From CAZLLV01 sp964560325 (lineage in GTDB: Bacteria > Acidobacteriota > Thermoanaerobaculia > Multivoradales > DATKCC01): a stretch of DNA of 6,082 bases. The notes beneath the pieces were generated by a model. It was not told where the DNA came from, ran no database searches, and saw only the letters and a list, made by a program, of their open reading frames with translations. The position numbers were made by a program, and so were the translations under genes. Positions within the stretch are counted from its first letter, which is position 1. Each line of letters begins with the position of its first letter. This document shows positions 1-5,291 of this stretch, piece after piece. The stretch lies in assembly GCA_964560325.1 (NCBI GenBank), contig CAZLLV010000444.1, forward strand, positions 1 to 6,082. Reading direction: 5' to 3'.

Positions 1-1
1 G

Positions 2-415
2 GGCAAGGTGCTCTCCGGCGGTATCGACGCCAACGCGCTGCACCGCCCGAAGCGCTTCTTCGGCGCCGCCCGCAACATCGAGGAGGGCGGCTCGCTCACC
101 ATCATCTCGACCGCCCTGGTCGACACCGGCAGCCGCATGGACGACGTCATCTTCGAGGAGTTCAAGGGCACCGGCAACTGCGAGATCCACCTCGACCGCA
201 AGCTGGTCGACAAGCGGGTCTTCCCGTCGATCGACATCAACAAGTCGGGCACACGCAAGGAAGAGCTGCTGATGCCGGCCGGCGAGCTGCACCGGGTGTG
301 GGTGTTGCGCAAGGTGCTCAATCCCCTCTCGACGGTCGAGTCGATGGAGCTGCTGCTCGACAAGCTCTCGAAGACGAAGACCAACGCCGACTTCCTGAAC
401 GCGATGTCGAAGTAG
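2..415 (+). CDS. rho: Transcription termination factor Rho, C-terminal part (5' end outside window)
   Basis: This is the last 137 residues of Rho, the hexameric RNA-dependent ATPase/helicase that ends transcription at Rho-dependent sites. The reading frame is open from base 2, so the gene starts upstream of the window. The fragment begins in the conserved stretch GGIDANALHRPKRFFGAARN. It continues through SLTIISTALVDTGSRMDDVI and FEEFKGTGN, then HLDRKLVDKRVFPSID, whose Arg (codon 197-199) matches the arginine finger of E. coli Rho, and then SGTRKEELL. The end (KTKTNADFLNAMSK) matches the normal Rho C-terminus, so the protein is complete at this side. It covers about the last third of a protein usually near 420 residues or longer. 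The C-terminal style is not actinobacterial. No clear terminator hairpin follows; the mqnA-like gene starts 80 bp downstream. Identity is very secure. Confidence 0.97.
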   Translation, partial: GKVLSGGIDANALHRPKRFFGAARNIEEGGSLTIISTALVDTGSRMDDVIFEEFKGTGNCEIHLDRKLVDKRVFPSIDINKSGTRKEELLMPAGELHRVWVLRKVLNPLSTVESMELLLDKLSKTKTNADFLNAMSK

Positions 416-476
416 CACCCGCCGACCCGGATCGGGAGCCGGCGCGCACCTTCGTAGGAGAGCAGCACACAGCCAT

Positions 477-490
477 CGATCGGGGGATCG
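477..490 (+). promoter_or_regulatory. Small inverted repeat around the probable mqnA Shine-Dalgarno
   Basis: CGATC (477-481) and GATCG (486-490) are perfect inverse complements with a GGGG loop. The G run at 482-486 is the best ribosome binding site for the TTG start at 496, so it would lie in the loop of the hairpin. The stem is only five pairs and may be chance in this GC-rich DNA. I report it because it bears on the start choice. Confidence 0.3.
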
Positions 491-495
491 TCTCT

Positions 496-1314
496 TTGCC
501 CAAGCTGCGCGTCGGTGTCGGCGACATCGTGGACGTGAAGCCTCTCGCCTGGGGTTTCTTGAAGGGCCATCACGCCGACCTGTTCTCGACCGGCAGCCAC
601 CCGCTCGGGACGGCCGGGCGCATGCTGGCCGAAGGGGCGCTCGACCTCGGGCTGGTGCCGACCGTGGAGATCGCCCGGCATCCGCAGCTCCTGGCGGTGC
701 CCGAGCTCTGTGTCGCCTTCTCCGGCGCGAGCGGCACGCGCAGCACCCTCGCCCTCGTCTCGCACGGGGCGCTCGGCGAGGTTCGGCGGGTCTACCTCGG
801 CCGCGACGCCCGGACGAGCGCGGCGGCCCTGCGCATCATCCTCGCCGAGCGGTACGGAGCGGACGCCGAGTACCTGGAGCACACGCCCGGTGACCGGCTC
901 GAAGCGGGCGACGCGGTGCTCCTGATCGGCGGCGCGGCGATGGGTCCGTCCCCGGCCCGCCTGGGGGCGGGCGAAGAGCTCCGGCGCCTCGATCTCGCGG
1001 CCGGGTGGCGCGAGCTGACCGGCCTGCCCCTGGTCGTCGGCCTCTGGGCGGTGCGCCCCGGATCGACCGTCCCCGACCTCGCCTTCTACTGCAAGAGCAG
1101 CCTCCGCTACGGTCTCTCCTCGCTCGGCGCCATCGCCCGCGAGTCGGCGGCCGAGCTCGGGATCGGCTCCGAAGATCTGATCGACTACCTCGAGAGCTCG
1201 GTGAGCTACTTCCTGAAGGACGAGGAGCGGCGGGGGATCGACGAGCTGATCCGGCGTTCGGTGCGCCACGGGATCGTGCCCGCCGGCTCCGCGATACGAT
1301 TCCTGCCGGCTTGA
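496..1314 (+). CDS. mqnA: MqnA/MqnD-family protein, probable chorismate dehydratase (futalosine menaquinone pathway)
   Basis: A 272-residue cytoplasmic protein of the periplasmic-binding-protein fold. MqnA dehydrates chorismate to 3-enolpyruvylbenzoate, the first step of futalosine-dependent menaquinone synthesis. Seen here: an N-terminal strand LRVGVGDIVDVKPL (family pattern V-S-Y-L-N-x-x-P-L), a LDLGLVPTVEIAR segment close to the family's 'D-x-G-L-V-P', SGTRSTLALVS-like residues near 78-89, LPLVVGLWAVRPG, and a C-terminal helix with YLESSVSYFLKDEE. Length fits the usual 270-290. The TTG start at 496 is chosen because it follows the Rho stop, has GGGGG at 482-486 about nine bases upstream, and places the first strand at residue 4. 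The frame is open upstream to 298, but that would overlap rho with a non-family sequence. Oddity: the usual motif Asn appears to be Asp13. A paralogue with altered chemistry, or MqnD, is possible; no other mqn gene is visible here. Confidence 0.85.
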   Translation: MPKLRVGVGDIVDVKPLAWGFLKGHHADLFSTGSHPLGTAGRMLAEGALDLGLVPTVEIARHPQLLAVPELCVAFSGASGTRSTLALVSHGALGEVRRVYLGRDARTSAAALRIILAERYGADAEYLEHTPGDRLEAGDAVLLIGGAAMGPSPARLGAGEELRRLDLAAGWRELTGLPLVVGLWAVRPGSTVPDLAFYCKSSLRYGLSSLGAIARESAAELGIGSEDLIDYLESSVSYFLKDEERRGIDELIRRSVRHGIVPAGSAIRFLPA

Positions 1315-2672
1315 GCAAGAACCGATCGACCCTCTGCGGCTGGGGACGGCTGCCCGTGCCCGGACGGGAGCACGCGTCCGAGGATCTGCGCCGGGCGACC
1401 GCCGGCGCGGTCCTGACCCGCGGGCTCGGGCGCTCGTACGGCGACTCGTCGCTGCCGCCGCCGGGGGTGGCGGAGGTCGCCGGCTCCCGGCGCGCCGACC
1501 GCATCCTGTCGTTTTCGCCGGAGGGGTCCGAGCACCCCGAGACGGCGCTGCTGCGCGCCGAAGCCGGGCTCTCCCTCGACGAGATCTACCGCCTCTTCCT
1601 GCCGCGCGGGTGGTTCGTGCCGGTGACCCCCGGCACCCGCTTCGTCACCCTGGGCGGCATGGTGGCGGCGGACGTCCACGGCAAGAATCATCACCAGGAG
1701 GGCACGATCGGCCGGCACGTGACGCGGCTCCTCGTGGGGCTCGCTTCCGGCGCCCTCGTCGAGTGCTCGCGCGAGGCGGAGCCGGAGCTCTTCCGCGCCA
1801 CCCTCGGCGGCATGGGCCTGACCGGGCACGTCCTCGAGGTCGAGCTCCGCATGGTGCGCCTGCCCTCGCCCTGGATCTACGCCGAGAGCTTCCCGGTGCC
1901 GAGCGTCGAGCGCTTCGTCGAGGAGCTCGAGGAGGCGGCGGGCTGGCCGTTCACCGTCGGGTGGATCGACTGCCTGGCCCGGGGTGCCGCGACCGGCCGC
2001 GGGGTGCTCACCCGGGGGCGCTGGGCGAGCCCGGCCGAGGCGCCGGCCGACCCGCCGCTCCCGAAGCGGCGGCTCGGCGTGCCGTTCGTCGCGCCGGGGT
2101 TCCTCCTCGGCCGCTGGAGCGTCGGCGCCTTCAACGCGCTCTACTTCGGCCGCACGCGGCTGTGGCGGGGGGGCAGGCGCCGTGGCATCATCCATCCGGA
2201 ACCGTTCTTCTACCCGCTCGACGCGATCCGGAACTGGAACCGCCTCTACGGACCGCGCGGCTTCACGCAGTACCAGTGCGTGCTGCCGAAGGGCCGCTCG
2301 CCCGCCGAGACCGCCGCGCGCGCCCGGCACGTGCTCGACCTGCTCACCGCCTCGGGCGCCGCCTCCTTCCTCTGCGTGATCAAAGACTGCGGCCCCGAGG
2401 GGGAGGGCGTGCTCTCCTTCCCGAAGCCTGGGATCTCGCTCGCCGTCGACCTCCCCGTCCGCGACTCGACGCCGGAGCTGATCGACGCCCTCGACCGGCG
2501 GGTGATCGAGGAGGGCGGCCGGATCTACCTCGCCAAGGACGCCTTCACCCGCCCGGAGCGCTTCGCCGCCATGGAGGGCGAACGCCTCGAAGAGTTCCGC
2601 CGCCTGCGTCGGAAGTACGACCCCGAAGGCCGACTCGCCAGCGCCCAGAGCGTCCGCCTGCTCGGCCGCTGA
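1311..2672 (+). CDS. DprE1-like FAD-binding oxidoreductase (polyprenyl-phospho-ribofuranose 2-oxidase family)
   Basis: A 453-residue flavoprotein of the vanillyl-alcohol-oxidase type. DprE1 oxidises the 2'-OH of decaprenyl-phospho-ribofuranose to a keto intermediate, which DprE2 then reduces to the arabinofuranose epimer. Visible: N-terminal GWGR (10-13), FAD-binding RGLGRSYGD (37-45), PVTPGTRFVTLGG, and ADVHGKNHH with His123. There is also GGMGLTG, a C-terminal half with LSFPKPG, and YLAKDA with Lys409. Relative to M. tuberculosis DprE1 these match His132 and Lys418 with one constant offset of nine; the same offset puts Ala378 where Mtb has Cys387. Length is near the family's 461. The TTG at 1311 overlaps the mqnA stop (TTGA) and is the only start just upstream of GWGR, suggesting translational coupling; no good Shine-Dalgarno is seen. 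The DprE2-like gene at 3515 supports the role. Substrate lipid and sugar are inferred; another sugar-lipid oxidase is possible. Confidence 0.85.
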   Translation: MSKNRSTLCGWGRLPVPGREHASEDLRRATAGAVLTRGLGRSYGDSSLPPPGVAEVAGSRRADRILSFSPEGSEHPETALLRAEAGLSLDEIYRLFLPRGWFVPVTPGTRFVTLGGMVAADVHGKNHHQEGTIGRHVTRLLVGLASGALVECSREAEPELFRATLGGMGLTGHVLEVELRMVRLPSPWIYAESFPVPSVERFVEELEEAAGWPFTVGWIDCLARGAATGRGVLTRGRWASPAEAPADPPLPKRRLGVPFVAPGFLLGRWSVGAFNALYFGRTRLWRGGRRRGIIHPEPFFYPLDAIRNWNRLYGPRGFTQYQCVLPKGRSPAETAARARHVLDLLTASGAASFLCVIKDCGPEGEGVLSFPKPGISLAVDLPVRDSTPELIDALDRRVIEEGGRIYLAKDAFTRPERFAAMEGERLEEFRRLRRKYDPEGRLASAQSVRLLGR

Positions 2673-2695
2673 TCGATACCGGAGCCCGGCCGGAG

Positions 2696-2712
2696 CGATC
2701 CGTCACGGATCG
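2696..2712 (+). terminator. Hairpin after the DprE1-like gene (terminator or operator candidate)
   Basis: CGATCCG (2696-2702) and CGGATCG (2706-2712) form a perfect seven-pair stem with a TCA loop, 24 bases after the oxidoreductase stop. The following sequence starts AATTG and lacks a clean T-run, so it is not a textbook intrinsic terminator. It sits in a 123-bp gap that is less GC-rich than its surroundings and precedes a gene with its own strong ribosome binding site. It could end the upstream unit or be a binding site for a regulator of the downstream gene. I could not pick a convincing promoter in 2713-2780. Confidence 0.4.
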
Positions 2713-2782
2713 AATTGCGCGAAGCTCTCGATTTTGTCGTAGTGTTCCCTGCAGTCGCGTAGTTGCGGTCTAACAGCTCTAC

Positions 2783-2789
2783 AGGGAGG
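2783..2789 (+). promoter_or_regulatory. Strong Shine-Dalgarno of the four-repeat protein
   Basis: AGGGAGG at 2783-2789 lies six bases before the ATG at 2796. It fixes that ATG as the start, against an in-frame TTG at 2763. It is the best ribosome binding site in the window, unlike the weakly signalled genes on either side. Confidence 0.8.
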
Positions 2790-2795
2790 TGTGTG

Positions 2796-3467
2796 ATGGC
2801 CGACCCACCGGGCGCGCAGTTCCCGCTGGACCACTTCGAGTTCTACGTGATGCGGACGGAGTCCCTCGATCCGATCAAGATCGAGCTCCAGGGGCAGTTC
2901 GACGAGAAGCCGAGACCGGCCCGGATCTATACCGGGCGGTTCTTCGCTCCCGCCACGGACAAGAACGCCGAAGGCATCCGGGACAAGGATGCCCACCTGA
3001 CGTGGTACAACCTCGAGCCGTACGAGCCGGAGCCGGTCCGGACGGTCTGGATCTCGAACCAGTTCGACGAGCAGAGGTATCGCATCGGTTCGCCGAACGG
3101 GCTGCTCGTGCCGGCACACAAGAAAGGACACGCGGACTTCGGGCGCGTCGGGCACTTCAAGGTCTATCCCGTCGTCGCGGGGGATTTCGAGCCGCGCGAA
3201 GTGCGGCTGAGGAACCAGTTCGAGGACGACTGGCATTCGGTGAAGGTGGAGTACCCGCACGCCTTCGCGGTGCCGGTCGAGAAGCGGGGAGACGGCCACG
3301 AAGGGCCGATCCACGACCCGGACACGCATCTCACGATCTACGGCATCACCGCGCACTCGCTCCAGCTCGAGGTCGGGGCACGCGACCAGTTCGCGAGCTA
3401 CGGCATGCGCCTCTACCGGAGCATCTACCTGGCGGTGCCGACCAAGAAGATCGAGTGGGGCGAGTAG
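2796..3467 (+). CDS. Four-repeat protein of unknown function (resembles DUF7450-type repeats)
   Basis: A 223-residue protein with no signal peptide, no membrane segment and no cysteine. It reads as four degenerate tandem units, each with H-(F/L)-x-x-Y, then QF, then a hydrophobic-x-P-x-x-K end. The His/Tyr pairs are at 13/17, 67/71, 120/124 and 178/182. The QF pairs are at 34-35, 89-90, 141-142 and 198-199. The Pro/Lys pairs are at 52/56, 106/109, 160/163 and 215/218. Unit length is 53-58 residues. The pattern (HFKCY, NQF, LCVP-x-K) matches what I recall of environmental-bacterial repeat proteins grouped as DUF7450, but here the usual cysteines are replaced. Each unit is probably a beta-rich module; a binding or scaffold role is a guess. 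The ATG is fixed by AGGGAGG. The gene lies between the DprE1-like and DprE2-like genes after a 123-bp gap, so it may be transcribed separately. Codon and base use look slightly less GC-rich than its neighbours. Confidence 0.85.
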   Translation: MADPPGAQFPLDHFEFYVMRTESLDPIKIELQGQFDEKPRPARIYTGRFFAPATDKNAEGIRDKDAHLTWYNLEPYEPEPVRTVWISNQFDEQRYRIGSPNGLLVPAHKKGHADFGRVGHFKVYPVVAGDFEPREVRLRNQFEDDWHSVKVEYPHAFAVPVEKRGDGHEGPIHDPDTHLTIYGITAHSLQLEVGARDQFASYGMRLYRSIYLAVPTKKIEWGE

Positions 3468-3514
3468 TCGGGTCGGCTTGACCCTCGCGGGTGGCCCGAC
3501 CATACTCGGCCGCC

Positions 3515-4369
3515 ATGAAGGTAGCCATCCTCGGAGCCACCCGCGGCATGGGCCGCGCGCTCGCGCGCGTTCTGGCCGAAAGGGCCGCAAGGGCCGAGCG
3601 GGGGGACGAGCTCTTCTTGCTCGGCCGCGACCTCGAGGACCTGGAGCGGAGCGCGGCCGATCTCGGGATCCGGGGCCGGCTGGCGGCGGGGAGCGGCGAG
3701 GCTGCCCGTCCCGAGCCGATCGGCCCGGCCGGTCCGGTCCGTACGGCCCTCTGCGACCTCGCCCGGCCGGAGACCTTCGCGCCGGCGCTCGACGCGGCCG
3801 AGGCGGCGCTCGGCGGGCTCGACGCGGTGATCGTCACGGCCGGCGTGTTCGGCACCCAGGAGGAGCTCGAGGCTGACCGGGCGCGCCTGCGCCGGCTGCT
3901 CGAGATCGACTTCGCCCATACGGTTCTCTTCTGCGAGGAGGCGCGACAGCGCCTGATCGCGCACGCCCGGGCCGGGGATCGGCCCGGGGGATCCGGCGGG
4001 CGCGGCATCCTGTGCGTCTTCTCGTCGGTCGCCGGCGACCGGGCGCGGAAGCCGGTCGTCCTCTACGGCGCGGCGAAGGCGGGGCTCTCGTACTACCTGG
4101 AGGGGATCGACCTGCGGTATCGGGGCGAGGGCCTGCGGGTGGTGACGGTCAAGCCCGGCTTCGTGCGGACCTCGATGACCGAGGGGCTGCCCGAGCCGCC
4201 GTTCGCGGGGGAGCCGGAGGGGGTGGCGCGGGACGTGGTCAAGGCGCTCGACCGGGCGGCCGCCGGACGAGGCGGCGCGAGGGTCGTCTACTCCCCCGCG
4301 CCCTGGCGCTGGATCATGCTCGCGGTGCGCAACTTACCGCGCTGGGTGCGGCGACGGGTTTCGTTCTGA
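3515..4369 (+). CDS. Short-chain dehydrogenase/reductase, DprE2-like
   Basis: A 284-residue classical SDR using NAD(P)H. Seen: the Rossmann motif GATRGMG (7-13), VTAG in the NNAG position, a probable catalytic Ser171 (in FSSVAG), Tyr184-x-x-x-Lys188 (YGAAK) at the usual 13-residue distance from the Ser, and VKPGFVRTSMT after the catalytic helix. The C-terminal tail (APWRWIMLAVRNLPRWVRRR) is basic and aromatic, as in DprE2, and could lie against the membrane. DprE2 reduces the 2-keto polyprenyl-phospho-pentofuranose made by DprE1. The ATG at 3515 puts the glycine motif at residue 7; a GTG at 3491 would add eight residues. The ribosome binding site is weak. Two Gly/Pro/Arg-rich inserts (about residues 60-80 and 150-163) are unusual. 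The oxidase partner is two genes upstream. As SDRs are diverse, the exact substrate is inferred from the tail and context. Confidence 0.82.
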   Translation: MKVAILGATRGMGRALARVLAERAARAERGDELFLLGRDLEDLERSAADLGIRGRLAAGSGEAARPEPIGPAGPVRTALCDLARPETFAPALDAAEAALGGLDAVIVTAGVFGTQEELEADRARLRRLLEIDFAHTVLFCEEARQRLIAHARAGDRPGGSGGRGILCVFSSVAGDRARKPVVLYGAAKAGLSYYLEGIDLRYRGEGLRVVTVKPGFVRTSMTEGLPEPPFAGEPEGVARDVVKALDRAAAGRGGARVVYSPAPWRWIMLAVRNLPRWVRRRVSF

Positions 4370-4375
4370 TCGCCC

Positions 4376-4663
4376 CTACTCGACCTCGGTGCTCGGCCAG
4401 GTGACGAAGAAACCGTCGATCCAGACCACGTCCCGGTCGAGGTCGGAGGCCGCGAAGGGGCCGACCGGGTAGGAGTCGCCGTCGAACACGCCGTCCCGGC
4501 CGGGCCTGCGGATGCCGGCGATCCAGCGCTCGCGGGTGGTGGGCGTGCGATCGAGGCAGAGCTCGAGCTCGTGGCCCCACCCGTCGGTCTCCGGGAGCTC
4601 CTCGATGTAGGTCGGCACCAGCAGCGCACGCGCCTCGTCGTAGCTGCCGGGGTATGGGGGTGG
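4376..4663 (-). pseudogene. Type II secretion/type IV pilin-like (GspG-type) C-terminal domain, remnant
   Basis: On the minus strand about 95 residues before a TAG read as the C-terminal domain of a GspG-like pseudopilin. They run PPPYPGSYDEARALL, VPTYIEELPETDGWGHELEL, then RRPGRDGVFDGDSYPVG and DLDRDVVWIDGFFVTWP. This is the family order: sample-spacer, 'P-x-TDGWG', 'S-x-GRDG', 'DIVW-x-DG-x-F-x-x-WP'. The expected N-terminal prepilin signal (GFTLIELL-type) and hydrophobic helix are absent. The frame stays open upstream to 4969, but that part is Ser/Arg-rich and antisense to the 144-residue gene. In-frame start codons are limited to the ATG at 4969 and a GTG inside the domain, so no normal start exists. 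I therefore call it a decayed or truncated gene. It ends six bases after the SDR stop, convergent with it. A living domain-only protein is possible but unlikely. Confidence 0.7.
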
Positions 4664-4716
4664 TGAGGACCGGAGCCGGTGAGGATCGTTCTTTCTCTTG
4701 GTCCCCGTCTCGGCGC

Positions 4717-4738
4717 CCCCGGCGAGTTGTCGCCGGGG
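4717..4738 (+). promoter_or_regulatory. Perfect nine-pair hairpin in the leader of the Cys-rich gene
   Basis: CCCCGGCGA (4717-4725) and TCGCCGGGG (4730-4738) pair perfectly around a GTTG loop. The structure ends 18 bases before the Shine-Dalgarno AAAGGAG (4757-4763). No T-run follows on either strand, so it is a poor intrinsic terminator. It could be a 5' leader structure, an operator, or the boundary left when the pilin gene was truncated. It is the strongest short-loop hairpin I found in the window. Confidence 0.5.
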
Positions 4739-4756
4739 AAAGTCCGCGGCGGTGGG

Positions 4757-4763
4757 AAAGGAG
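4757..4763 (+). promoter_or_regulatory. Shine-Dalgarno of the 144-residue Cys-rich protein
   Basis: AAAGGAG at 4757-4763 stands nine bases before the ATG at 4773. A second in-frame ATG at 4797 (residue 9) has only a weaker AGAAGG close upstream, so 4773 is preferred. This supports a real plus-strand gene here rather than a minus-strand one. Confidence 0.7.
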
Positions 4764-4772
4764 AGCTGGGCG

Positions 4773-5207
4773 ATGGATGAGCCGCGAGAAGGTTCGATGA
4801 CGGAAGTTTCGCGCGAGGAGTACGCCTCGCATCTCGAGTCGGTGTACCGCGATCCGGAGGCGGTGGCGAAGATCCTCGAGGAGGGGGTCGGACGCCGCGA
4901 GGAGGATTTCCGCGCCTTCGAGGAGGAGCTGAAGTCGGATCGGGGGCTCGACGAGCGGATGGCGAGCAACCCGGTCGGGACCCTTCGGGAGCGAGGCCTT
5001 CTCGGCCCCTACGACCAGCTACGCCTCGATCTCGACTTCGCCGGTGGGATCGGACCGATCCGCTGGCCGTGGCCCTGCCGGATCGAGTGCCACTTCGTGT
5101 TCAGCTTCGAGCGCCGGTGGATCTGCATCCGCACTCACGGGCTGATTTTCTGCTACCCCGTCCTCCAGATCGTGGTCCGGCGGGTCTGCCGGCTGATCTG
5201 CTGGTGA
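4773..5207 (+). CDS. Unrecognised 144-residue protein: acidic leader-like half, AGG junction, cationic Cys-rich C-terminus
   Basis: I do not recognise this gene. Residues 1-90 are hydrophilic and acidic (about 24 Asp/Glu against 13 Lys/Arg), likely helical. They contain an ERMASNPVGTLRERGLLGPYDQ segment followed by LDLDFAGG ending at Gly91-Gly92. Residues 93-144 switch to an aromatic, cationic, hydrophobic tail (eight Arg, two acidic). Its six cysteines are at 102, 106, 118, 127, 139 and 143, giving C-x3-C-x11-C-x8-C-x11-C-x3-C, and the protein ends Cys-Trp. The layout resembles precursors with a NHLP/Nif11-type or other double-glycine leader and a modified or disulfide-bonded core, but no protease, transporter or modifying enzyme lies in the window. 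Alternatives are a metal-binding protein or a membrane-associated helical hairpin. The start is set by AAAGGAG. The gene stands alone between a pseudopilin remnant and a convergent crotonase gene. Confidence 0.75.
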   Translation: MDEPREGSMTEVSREEYASHLESVYRDPEAVAKILEEGVGRREEDFRAFEEELKSDRGLDERMASNPVGTLRERGLLGPYDQLRLDLDFAGGIGPIRWPWPCRIECHFVFSFERRWICIRTHGLIFCYPVLQIVVRRVCRLICW

Positions 5208-5225
5208 GCCGGCCGCCGGCCGCCC

Positions 5226-5274
5226 GGTCCGCCCCTTTCGCCTCCGGTCCGGTACCGAGCCGGAGGGGCGGACC
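5226..5274. terminator. Bidirectional hairpin between convergent genes
   Basis: GGTCCGCCCCT (5226-5236) and AGGGGCGGACC (5264-5274) form a perfect 11-pair stem. The loop holds further complementary CCGG/CCGG (5244-5247 and 5260-5263), so a long cruciform-like stem is possible. It begins 19 bases after the Cys-rich gene stop and ends 17 bases before the crotonase stop, the classic place for a shared terminator of convergent genes. There is no T-run on either side, so termination would rely on the structure alone or on Rho. Confidence 0.6.
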
Positions 5275-5291
5275 CCTCCCCGGGCGGCGGG

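Noticed and set aside
298..495. Upstream extension of the mqnA frame to a GTG at 298
   Set aside because: It overlaps the end of rho, its translation has no MqnA similarity, and the TTG at 496 has a G-rich ribosome binding site and the right protein length.
1206..2330. Long minus-strand open frame opposite the DprE1-like gene
   Set aside because: Its translation is Arg/Ala/Pro/Glu-rich with no motif, typical of antisense frames in GC-rich DNA, and the plus-strand gene is unambiguous.
1610..2773. Plus-strand open frame in another phase within the DprE1-like gene
   Set aside because: Arg/Pro/Gly-rich low-complexity translation; it is a shadow of the oxidoreductase gene.
3467..3500. Possible hairpins after the repeat-protein stop (GTCGGG/CCCGAC and GGGTC/GACCC)
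   Set aside because: Stems are only five to six pairs and mutually exclusive, with no T-run; likely chance in GC-rich sequence.
2703..3590. Minus-strand 295-codon frame opposite the repeat protein
   Set aside because: The mirror of the repeat gene; Arg/Leu/Val/Pro-rich with no recognisable domain, whereas the plus strand has a strong ribosome binding site and internal protein repeats.
3425..4008. Minus-strand frames opposite the SDR gene
   Set aside because: They lie antisense to clear SDR motifs and show only Arg/Ser/Ala-rich sequence.
4662..4685. Direct repeat GGTGAGGA at 4662-4669 and 4678-4685
   Set aside because: Eight bases, two copies, partly within the pilin remnant; too short to call a target-site duplication or binding array.
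4664..4969. N-terminal part of the minus-strand pilin frame, up to an ATG at 4969
   Set aside because: This part is Ser/Arg-rich, lacks a prepilin signal, and is antisense to the plus-strand gene that has a ribosome binding site.
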